Shown piece by piece: positions 20,106 to 26,827 of a stretch of 64,000 bases of DNA; the first letter of the stretch is position 1, and each line of letters starts with the position of its first letter. Source of the stretch: Paenarthrobacter nitroguajacolicus (GTDB taxonomy: Bacteria; Actinomycetota; Actinomycetes; Actinomycetales; Micrococcaceae); contig NZ_VNFK01000001.1 in assembly GCF_007786235.1 (NCBI RefSeq), positions 186,001 to 250,000 of the forward strand, written 5' to 3'. The notes beneath the pieces are model-generated. The model saw only the letters and a program-made list of their open reading frames with translations, was not told the origin of the DNA and did no database searches. The position numbers and the translations under genes were made by a program.

Positions 20106-21374
20106 GTGGGCTCGGACAAATTTATGCCCCACCTGTTAACCAACTCTTCCTCCACAGGCCACCCGTTCGAACCCGCAAAGCCAACCGCCCCGACCACCGT
20201 TGAAGGCGTGAGGATCGCAATCGTCGCCGAATCATTCCTGCCATTGATGAATGGGGTAACCCACTCGATACTGCGGGTGCTGGAGCATCTGCAGGAGCGC
20301 GGGGATGAGGTGATGGTGATCGCGCCGTCGACGTCGGACACTGATGTTTCGAGCGTCGAGAAGGGTGCATATGTGCACCGGCTTCCCTCGGTGCCGCTGG
20401 CCGGTTACACGAATGTGCGGGTGGCGTTGGGCGGTGTGAATCGGGTCAAGCGAATCCTTGCCGATTTTTCGCCCGACGTGGTGCACCTCGCTTCCCCGTT
20501 CGTCCTCGGCTGGCGCGCCGTGCAGGCCGCCCATCAACTCGGCATCCCGACCGTGGCGATCTACCAAACCGAAGTCCCCAGCTACGCCGCCCGCTATGGC
20601 GTGCCATTCCTGGAGAACTGGGCCTGGAACCGCGTGGACAACATCCACCTCCTGGCCACCCGAACCCTTGTGCCGTCCACGTTCGCGCTGAACCAGTTGC
20701 GCGGACGCGGCATCCTGCGCGTGGACATGTGGCGTCGCGGTGTGGATACCGCGCGCTTCAACCCCGCAAAACGTTCGACGGCGTGGCGCAGCTCTGTAGC
20801 GCCCGACGGTCACCGGATCATCGGCTACGTCGGCCGGCTCGCCGTGGAGAAGCAGGTTGAGGACCTCGCTGTGCTCGCTGATCTGCCCAACACGAAGCTG
20901 GTAATTGTGGGCGATGGCCCGCAGCGCGGGGCCCTTGAGGCGCAGCTGCCGGAGGCCCATTTTGCCGGCTTCCTCGGCGGCGATGCGCTGGCTGAGGCCG
21001 TTGCTTCCTTTGACCTCTTCGTCCATCCCGGCGAGTTCGAGACCTTCTGCCAAACCATCCAGGAAGCCATGGCATCGGGCGTTCCCGTGGTGGCTACTGG
21101 ACGCGGCGGCCCCCTGGACCTCGTGGAGAACTCACGAACCGGCTGGCTGTACGAGCCCGGGAACCTCGCCCAACTCCGTGAATACGTGCAGGACCTGATG
21201 GGCGACGACGCCAAGCGCCGCGCGTTCGCGGCGGCAGCAACCGCTTCGGTCCAGGGACGGACGTGGCCTGTGCTCAGCGCCGACCTGGTCCGCCACTACG
21301 CCGAAGTCATCTCCGGTGTGCCTGAAGGAACCGGCCCCACCGAACTCACCTCAAGCAAAGGACCATTCTCATGA
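20106..21374 (+). CDS. GT4-type glycosyltransferase (alpha-mannosyltransferase-like)
   Basis: 422 aa GT-B fold enzyme of the GT4 family, cytoplasmic face of the membrane. N-terminal acceptor domain: RIAIVAESFLPLMNGVTHSI, PDVVHLASPFVLGWRA. C-terminal donor domain: GYVGRLAVEKQVEDLA, LVIVGDGPQRGALEAQLP and the EX7E-type motif in HPGEFETFCQTIQEAMASG. It resembles PimB/MgtA-type mannosyltransferases that build lipid-linked mannans, but the acceptor is not shown. The start is uncertain: GTG 20106, ATG 20124 or GTG 20208, none with a good RBS. Its stop overlaps ugd (ATGA). Confidence 0.88.
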   Translation: MGSDKFMPHLLTNSSSTGHPFEPAKPTAPTTVEGVRIAIVAESFLPLMNGVTHSILRVLEHLQERGDEVMVIAPSTSDTDVSSVEKGAYVHRLPSVPLAGYTNVRVALGGVNRVKRILADFSPDVVHLASPFVLGWRAVQAAHQLGIPTVAIYQTEVPSYAARYGVPFLENWAWNRVDNIHLLATRTLVPSTFALNQLRGRGILRVDMWRRGVDTARFNPAKRSTAWRSSVAPDGHRIIGYVGRLAVEKQVEDLAVLADLPNTKLVIVGDGPQRGALEAQLPEAHFAGFLGGDALAEAVASFDLFVHPGEFETFCQTIQEAMASGVPVVATGRGGPLDLVENSRTGWLYEPGNLAQLREYVQDLMGDDAKRRAFAAAATASVQGRTWPVLSADLVRHYAEVISGVPEGTGPTELTSSKGPFS

Positions 21375-22753
21375 AGATCTCCGTGATCGGCTGCGGCTAC
21401 CTCGGCGCAGTTCATGCTGCAACGCTCGCGTCCATGGGCCACACTGTGGTGGGTATAGACGTCGATTCCTCCAAGGTTGAACAGCTCAACAAGGCGATGG
21501 CACCCTTCCACGAACCCGGTTTGGATGAGCTCCTCAAGGACGGCCGCACCACGGGCCGGTTGGTCTTCACTACGGACTTCTCCCAGGCGGCAGATGCGCA
21601 GGTGCATTTCCTCTGCGTGGGTACCCCGCAGTCCAAGACCTCTGACACGGCCGATCTCTCCTACTTGATGGGCGCCACGAAATCCCTCCTGCCGCACCTG
21701 GCCAAGGGCGCCGCCGTCGTCGGTAAATCCACGGTGCCGGTAGGTACGGTGGAGACGCTCCGCGCTGTCCTGGCCCGACGCTCGGACGTGCTGCTCGGCT
21801 GGAACCCCGAGTTCCTGCGCCAGGGCACGGCCGTGAAGGATTCTCTGGTGCCCGACCGGCTGGTTTACGGCGTCCCGGGTGGCAAGGGCGCCGCAGCCGG
21901 TGCTCCTGTCACTGCTGTTCTCGACGCCGTGTACGAGCCGCTGATCTGCGCCGGCATTCCGCGCCTGGTCTGCAACTTCGCGACGGCGGAACTCATCAAG
22001 TCGGCGTCGAACGCGTTCCTGGCAACAAAAGTCAGCTTCATCAACGCGATGGCCGAGCTGTGCGACGCGTCGGGCGCCGACGTGAGCGAGCTCAGCGAGG
22101 CGATGGGCCTGGATCCGCGCATCGGCAACCGGTACCTGCACGCCGGACTCGGCTTCGGCGGCGGCTGCCTGCCCAAGGACATCCGGTCGTTCCGGGCGCA
22201 GGCCCGCGAACTGTCCGTCCCGTCCGTGGATGAGTGGATGGCCCTGGTTGATTCAGTGAACCTGGACCAGCGCTCCCGCGCCGTGGAGGTGGCCCGCGAA
22301 ATGTGCCGCGGTTTCCTGTCCGGCCGCACGGTGACCATCCTCGGCGCAGCGTTCAAGCCCGATACTGACGACATCCGCGACTCCCCCGCCCTGGACGTCG
22401 CCCAGCAACTCGCCGCCGCGGGCGCCCACGTCACCGTCACCGACCCCAAAGCCATCAACAACGCCTGGATCCGCTACCCCCAGATCCGCTTCGAAGCCTC
22501 CACCAAACGCGCGCTCGAAGGGGCGGAGCTGGTGCTTTTGCTGACGGAGTGGGACGAGTACGTTGCTTTGTCGCCTTCTGAAGTTGGAGCGCTGGTACGA
22601 CGCCGGATGGTGCTGGACGCACGCAACGTCCTGGACGCTGAGGCCTGGCGGAGTGCGGGGTGGACGGTCCGCGGGTTGGGGACCGGGGCTTCCGTGACTG
22701 GCGAGGGCGACGCGGCGGTGCGTGTTGCAGGGAAGAAGCACGCACGGGCCTAA
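21371..22753 (+). CDS. UDP-glucose 6-dehydrogenase
   Basis: NAD+-dependent two-step oxidation of UDP-glucose to UDP-glucuronate. 460 aa with the three-part family layout: Rossmann N-terminus (MKISVIGCGYLGAVHAATLA), middle domain with catalytic Cys266 (GFGGGCLPKD) and the C-terminal UDP-binding domain (TILGAAFKPDTDDIRDSPAL). The NPEFLRQG motif is at about 145-152. Translationally coupled to the upstream glycosyltransferase (4-bp overlap), so it probably supplies glucuronate for a glycolipid or polysaccharide made by the pair. The last 25 residues are an extra basic/Ala tail. Confidence 0.95.
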   Translation: MKISVIGCGYLGAVHAATLASMGHTVVGIDVDSSKVEQLNKAMAPFHEPGLDELLKDGRTTGRLVFTTDFSQAADAQVHFLCVGTPQSKTSDTADLSYLMGATKSLLPHLAKGAAVVGKSTVPVGTVETLRAVLARRSDVLLGWNPEFLRQGTAVKDSLVPDRLVYGVPGGKGAAAGAPVTAVLDAVYEPLICAGIPRLVCNFATAELIKSASNAFLATKVSFINAMAELCDASGADVSELSEAMGLDPRIGNRYLHAGLGFGGGCLPKDIRSFRAQARELSVPSVDEWMALVDSVNLDQRSRAVEVAREMCRGFLSGRTVTILGAAFKPDTDDIRDSPALDVAQQLAAAGAHVTVTDPKAINNAWIRYPQIRFEASTKRALEGAELVLLLTEWDEYVALSPSEVGALVRRRMVLDARNVLDAEAWRSAGWTVRGLGTGASVTGEGDAAVRVAGKKHARA

Positions 22754-22770
22754 AGGACGATGGCGCCGCG

Positions 22771-23328
22771 TTAGTAACCCTTTGACTCTCGTGCCAGCCC
22801 GATGCCCATCACTATGAAGATGGGCGTGCTCAACATCAAGGTGAACAGGAACTGAGCGAAGGTTCCGAACGAGAAAAGCAACGCAACCCCGGCCACGCAG
22901 ATGAGAACGATAGATTCAGCCCGGCCCCGTTGCCGGTGCTTGACCAGAACGACGATCCCCGCAGCAATCGATCCGAGGCACGCGAGCAACGTCAGAAGCA
23001 GCACGGCTTGTTGTTGCAGTGAGACTCCCACAAGGAACGAGAAGAAGAGCCAAACACCCAAGACGATGCCCAAGATGCCCGACGCCACTCGGTACCCAGA
23101 GGACTGCGGGCCGCTCTGTCTGAACGGCTGGGCTGGGTAGCTGTTGTACCCGTAGGCGGGCTGCCCCTGAAGCGGCTGTTGGTAGGGTGGCTGACCGTAC
23201 GTGGGATGAACCTGTGCGTATCCCTGCTGATAGGGCGGATGCCCACTAGGGGCTGCACCGTATGGCGGAGCTTGGGGAGGCTGGGAGGGGTACGGCGGTG
23301 GCGCGGACGGCAGGTTCTGGTCGTTCAT
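22771..23328 (-). CDS. Membrane protein with Pro/Gln/Tyr-rich N-terminus
   Basis: 185 aa. ATG 23328 follows GGGGAAC. The frame upstream to 23412 is open but lacks an RBS. Residues 1-80 are low-complexity (PPYPSQPPQAPPYGAAPSGH, PPYQQGYAQVHPTYGQPPYQ). Residues 88-185 hold four hydrophobic segments. This DUF4190-like architecture is common in actinobacteria and its function is not known. Converges with ugd (17 bp between stops). Confidence 0.75.
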   Translation of the reverse strand: MNDQNLPSAPPPYPSQPPQAPPYGAAPSGHPPYQQGYAQVHPTYGQPPYQQPLQGQPAYGYNSYPAQPFRQSGPQSSGYRVASGILGIVLGVWLFFSFLVGVSLQQQAVLLLTLLACLGSIAAGIVVLVKHRQRGRAESIVLICVAGVALLFSFGTFAQFLFTLMLSTPIFIVMGIGLARESKGY

Positions 23329-23455
23329 TGTTCCCCATGATGTGCGTGATGTTGCGGGTGATGTCAGGTTATCTGACTCTTGATCCGAATGACGGCACGA
23401 GATGTAATTCAAGCGCGTGGAAGGCTCGGCGTCATAGGTCCTCGGTTCGGACTAC

Positions 23456-23483
23456 TACCTCTATGGAGGGGGTAACCACCTAA
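23456..23483 (+). promoter_or_regulatory. CACCTAG-like sites upstream of the 23499 gene (cluster A, weak)
   Basis: CACCTAA at 23477 and a degenerate CTACCTC at 23456, 21 bp apart and oriented toward the gene at 23499. The nearer one is only 16 bp from the start codon, so promoter use is doubtful. It is listed because motif, orientation and spacing match clusters B, C and D. Confidence 0.3.
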
Positions 23484-23498
23484 GACAAGGACTTGCCA

Positions 23499-23912
23499 GT
23501 GATCACGCATTTCTACCCAACGGCCCTTCGGATCATCACCTGCATAGTAGCCGTTTGTTCGGCGGTGTCCGCCACCCTCCTTGGAACGGCGCCGCCACCC
23601 CAAGGTCTGGTGGTCCTTGACCCTACGGACCTAAGGACCACCGCCGTCGTTCTGACGATAAGCCTCGGTGTGGTGGCACCTGTCGCTGTGCTGATCGCAG
23701 ATCCCCTCAGGTGTTTGCTTCTCAAAGCGGCTGTGTTTGCGGCGTCGGGTTTCGGCAATGCCATGATGCTCAGTCCGCTCTTGGTGGTTCCGTTTCAGGA
23801 AACCCCTACGCTGCTGGCCGTCATCTGCTCCCTGGCACTTACCGTTGCCAGCATCGTCGCCTACATGGAGTCGGTGGAACGTAAAAATGCTCGACGCCGC
23901 GCGAACACCTAG
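23499..23912 (+). CDS. Small membrane protein of unknown function
   Basis: 137 aa, four hydrophobic segments (about 9-28, 44-64, 71-88 and 100-122), charged C-terminus (ESVERKNARRRANT). GTG 23499 is preferred to TTG 23493 because AAGGA lies 8 bp upstream of it. No family recognised. The stop codon lies inside a palindromic CACCTAGGTG (23906-23915), the first element of motif cluster B. Confidence 0.65.
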   Translation: MITHFYPTALRIITCIVAVCSAVSATLLGTAPPPQGLVVLDPTDLRTTAVVLTISLGVVAPVAVLIADPLRCLLLKAAVFAASGFGNAMMLSPLLVVPFQETPTLLAVICSLALTVASIVAYMESVERKNARRRANT

Positions 23913-23998
23913 GTGCCTCCGAACCACCACCTATTTTGATTCCGGCCGCCCCTATTTGTGGTGAATTCACCACCTAGGCGCAGCCTTCTGCCACCTAG
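23906..23998 (+). promoter_or_regulatory. CACCTAG motif cluster B upstream of the MFS gene
   Basis: Four sites on the plus strand: CACCTAG 23906, CACCTAT 23928, CACCTAG 23971 and CACCTAG 23992. Spacings are 22, 43 and 21 bp, i.e. about two or four helical turns, so all face the same side of DNA. A separate palindrome GTGGTGAATTCACCAC (23958-23973) overlaps the third site. The cluster precedes the structured leader at 24028. Confidence 0.6.
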
Positions 23999-24027
23999 AG
24001 ACCGAAAACCGACCATAGTCTCCTTAT

Positions 24028-24135
24028 GTGCCTCCGGAGCGGGTATCCCGGTGTCCGGCGGGAGCCCCGCCCGCTCCAGGCGTAGGAGGCACTACGGCAC
24101 GGCTCCACCGAACTACCCCCAGGTGGAGTCGTGCC
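24028..24135 (+). ncRNA. Candidate structured leader RNA of the MFS gene
   Basis: Two stacked hairpins. Hairpin 1: GTGCCTCCGGAGCGGG (24028-24043) pairs as CCCGCTCC (24070-24077) and GGAGGCAC (24085-24092), leaving a 7-nt bulge AGGCGTA on the 3' side. Its apical part holds further C/G pairing. Hairpin 2: GGCACGGCTCCACC (24096-24109) with GGTGGAGTCGTGCC (24122-24135), 14 bp with one G-U. No T-run follows, so it is not a simple terminator of the preceding gene. It ends 85 bp before the MFS ATG. No known riboswitch class is recognised. Confidence 0.5.
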
Positions 24136-24174
24136 CAGCCTTACCATTGCGCCGTCACGCGGGTTAACGAGAAC

Positions 24175-24188
24175 GATTATTGATAATC
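24175..24188 (+). promoter_or_regulatory. Fur/Zur-like palindromic box
   Basis: GATTATTGATAATC is a perfect inverted repeat (GATTAT-TG-ATAATC) in AT-rich surroundings, 32 bp before the MFS start codon. It resembles operators of the Fur superfamily (Fur, Zur), which bind AT-rich dyads of this kind. The bound protein and metal are inference. Confidence 0.45.
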
Positions 24189-24219
24189 TCGACCGAGCAT
24201 GTCTCTATGAAAGCCGGTC

Positions 24220-25524
24220 ATGAACTCCGCGAAAAGCTCCATGGGAACACCTGTCACTTCTGAGGGGATGCCTTCCCACCCCGCGCCGAATGCGCGGCTC
24301 CTGCTTTCCAGCCAGCTCATCTTCAACATCGGCTTCTACTCAGTGGTGCCCTTCATCGCCCTCACGATGTCCAATGACTTCGCCATGAGCGCGGTGGCCA
24401 TCGGCTTCGTCTTGGGGGCCAGGACGTTTGCCCAGCAAGGGATGTTCCTTGCAGGGGGCGCTATAGCTGATCGTTGGGGTGCCCGCTACACGATGGTGGC
24501 CGGTTGCCTTGTTCGTGTGTCCGGTTACCTGCTTCTCGCGGCCGCCGATAACTTCGCTCTTTTCCTAGCGGGCGCGATTGTTACAGGTGTTGGCGGTGCC
24601 TTGTTTTCTCCGGCGCTGGAGAGCTTGGTTGCCTCCGCGGAAGCCAAGCGGGAACCAGCAGCGAATCCACACCGGCCAACCCTCTTCGCCTGGTTGGTGA
24701 TCGTTGGTGAATTCGGTGCAGTGGCCGGTCCCCTCTTAGGCAGCCTGCTGCTGGGATTCGGTTTCGATGTGTCCCTCTACGTCGCCTCCTGCATCTTCGC
24801 GGCAATGGCCATCGTCTTCTGGCGATTCCTACCTCGGGCAGCCGGGAGCCGTCACGCTGCCCCCGGCGCCGAGGATCAGAACCATCAGCTCTTGGCCTGC
24901 CTGAGGGACAAGCGCTTCGTCGCTTTCGCCTGCTTCTTTAGCGTCAGTCTCTTGGCCCACAACCAGTTGTATTTCGGCCTTCCTGTAGAACTTCGACGCA
25001 GTGGCCTCGACGCCGGTGTGCTGGGTTTCGTGTTCGCCTATGCCTCCTTGTTGACCGTCAGTCTTCAGTGGCCCATTGCGCGGCTCATGCGCAGGTTTGG
25101 CGAGCGCAATGCCCTCACCTTGGGACTCAGTCTCAAGGCAGCAGCTTTCGCGTCCGTCGCCGTGCTGGCCACCCTGCCGCCCATCCAGCACTTTGAAGCG
25201 CTGCCGTCCCTCGCCCTGGTGACGGGCCTTTGCTTGGGGAACATGTGCGCCACTCCCACTGCCATGCGGCTGGTCTTGGACTTCGCTGGCACGCGGCCAA
25301 CCGGCGCGTATTACGGCCTCCTGGCCAGCTGCGGTGGCGTGATGGTGTTGGTAGGCAACACGCTCATGGGACCGCTTTACGAACTGGCGGACCAACCGGC
25401 GACGGCGGCAGCGTCACCGTGGCTAACCACAGCTGTGGTCGCCGTTGTTTCGGCCGTAGCGATTCGACGTTTCTTGCCGATTCGTTTGGCTAAGCCTGGC
25501 GCATCCGGAGCCGGAGCAGCCTGA
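24220..25524 (+). CDS. MFS efflux transporter
   Basis: 434 aa, 12 predicted membrane segments. MFS motif A between TM2 and TM3 reads GGAIADRWGARYTMVAG, with FALFLAGAIVTGVGGALFSP (TM4). It belongs to drug/metallophore-type exporters related to MdtH. ATG 24220 has a weak RBS; ATG 24241 is an alternative. A short upstream ORF (24207-24263, 18 codons) overlaps the start. Position after motif cluster B, a folded leader and a Fur-like box suggests layered control, perhaps by metal. The 3' end overlaps the convergent APC permease by 35 bp. Confidence 0.85.
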   Translation: MNSAKSSMGTPVTSEGMPSHPAPNARLLLSSQLIFNIGFYSVVPFIALTMSNDFAMSAVAIGFVLGARTFAQQGMFLAGGAIADRWGARYTMVAGCLVRVSGYLLLAAADNFALFLAGAIVTGVGGALFSPALESLVASAEAKREPAANPHRPTLFAWLVIVGEFGAVAGPLLGSLLLGFGFDVSLYVASCIFAAMAIVFWRFLPRAAGSRHAAPGAEDQNHQLLACLRDKRFVAFACFFSVSLLAHNQLYFGLPVELRRSGLDAGVLGFVFAYASLLTVSLQWPIARLMRRFGERNALTLGLSLKAAAFASVAVLATLPPIQHFEALPSLALVTGLCLGNMCATPTAMRLVLDFAGTRPTGAYYGLLASCGGVMVLVGNTLMGPLYELADQPATAAASPWLTTAVVAVVSAVAIRRFLPIRLAKPGASGAGAA

Positions 25525-26746
25525 AGACGCCGCCCACTGCAAACATCAACACACCCAGCCCCACAGAGAGCGGCGGCAGCGTCGCGACGAGCGCCACGCA
25601 CGCAGCCGCACCTGCCACCTGCAGGAACTTGGGATACCGGCGGTCCTCAGCGGGTTGAGTGAAGGCCGCGATGTTGGCCACCAGGTAGTAGAGCAGTACA
25701 CCGAACGACGAGAAGCCAATTGCTCCCCGGAGGTCAGCCACGGCGATGACCAGGCAGATCAGCACACCGAGCGTGAGTTCAGCGTGGTGTGGGACCTTGT
25801 ATTTGGGGTGCACCGCAGCGAGCCAATGCGGCAGGTCGTGTTCGCGGGCCATCGCCAGGCTGGTCCTTCCCAGCCCTGCAATGAGCGCCAACAGCGCCCC
25901 CAAAGATGCCACGGCGGCACCGATGCGAACCACTGGCGCGGCCCATGCCAGTGAACCTGCACTCACAGCGTCGGCAAGTGGAGTCGGACTGTCCGCCACC
26001 CCCGCGGGGCCCAGAACGGCCAGCAGGGTCACTGCGATCACCACATAGATAATGATGGTGATACCCAGCGCGATGCTGATCGCTCTGGGTATGGTGCGTC
26101 GCGGCTCGCGGACTTCCTCGCCCATGGTGGCGATCCGCGCATAGCCAGCGAATGCAAAGAACAGCAAGCCGGCTGATTGCAGAATGCCGTACCAGCCGTG
26201 GGCCAGCAGCCCCTCCCCCACGATGTTCCCGAAGTCCGGACCGGACCCACCCCAGGTGGCTGCAATGGCAATAGCTAAGGCGGCCAGAACGGCAAGGACC
26301 AGGATGCGCGTCAGCCCTGCTGTTCGGGTTACCCCGTGATAGTTCACAGCGGTCAGAATTACGACGGCGGCAATCGCCACCGGGCGCTCCCAGCCTTGCG
26401 GGGCGGCATAGGCGGCAAACGTCATGGCCATGGCTGCGGCGCTGGCGGTCTTGCCGATGACGAATCCCCAGCCAGCCAGGAATCCCGGCCAGGATCCGAG
26501 CCTTTCGCGACCGTATATATAGGTCCCGCCAGAGGTTGGGTACGCCGCCGCGAGCTGGGCAGACGAGGTCGCGTTGCAGAAGGCCACGAAGGCCGCCACC
26601 ACAAGACCGGCAAGCAGCCCCGAGCCCGCGGCGGCAGCGGCTGGCGTGAAGGCTGCAAATACTCCGGCACCAATCATCGATCCGAGCCCAATAAGGGAGG
26701 CATCGAAGGTGCCGAGCCTGCGGGCCAAAGCCGGGGAATTACTCAC
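25490..26746 (-). CDS. APC-family amino acid permease
   Basis: 418 aa, about 12 membrane segments. N-terminal GLGSMIGAGVFAAFTPAAAA is the APC substrate-binding TM1 signature (G-S-M-I-G-A-G-V). TSGGTYIYGRERLGSWPGFL corresponds to the TM3 region and FFAFAGYARIATMGEEVREP to TM6-7. Imports an amino acid or related amine by proton symport; substrate unknown. ATG 26746. Converges with the MFS gene. The LuxR gene lies upstream on the same strand, stopping 82 bp before this start. Confidence 0.88.
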   Translation of the reverse strand: MSNSPALARRLGTFDASLIGLGSMIGAGVFAAFTPAAAAAGSGLLAGLVVAAFVAFCNATSSAQLAAAYPTSGGTYIYGRERLGSWPGFLAGWGFVIGKTASAAAMAMTFAAYAAPQGWERPVAIAAVVILTAVNYHGVTRTAGLTRILVLAVLAALAIAIAATWGGSGPDFGNIVGEGLLAHGWYGILQSAGLLFFAFAGYARIATMGEEVREPRRTIPRAISIALGITIIIYVVIAVTLLAVLGPAGVADSPTPLADAVSAGSLAWAAPVVRIGAAVASLGALLALIAGLGRTSLAMAREHDLPHWLAAVHPKYKVPHHAELTLGVLICLVIAVADLRGAIGFSSFGVLLYYLVANIAAFTQPAEDRRYPKFLQVAGAAACVALVATLPPLSVGLGVLMFAVGGVFRLLRLRMRQA

Positions 26747-26827
26747 GGAAACCCTTCAAGCTGTGGGGCCGGGCTCATAGTTCGCTCCCGAGACCGGCTT
26801 AAGGAAGTGGTTTCAGCCTATCCCGGC

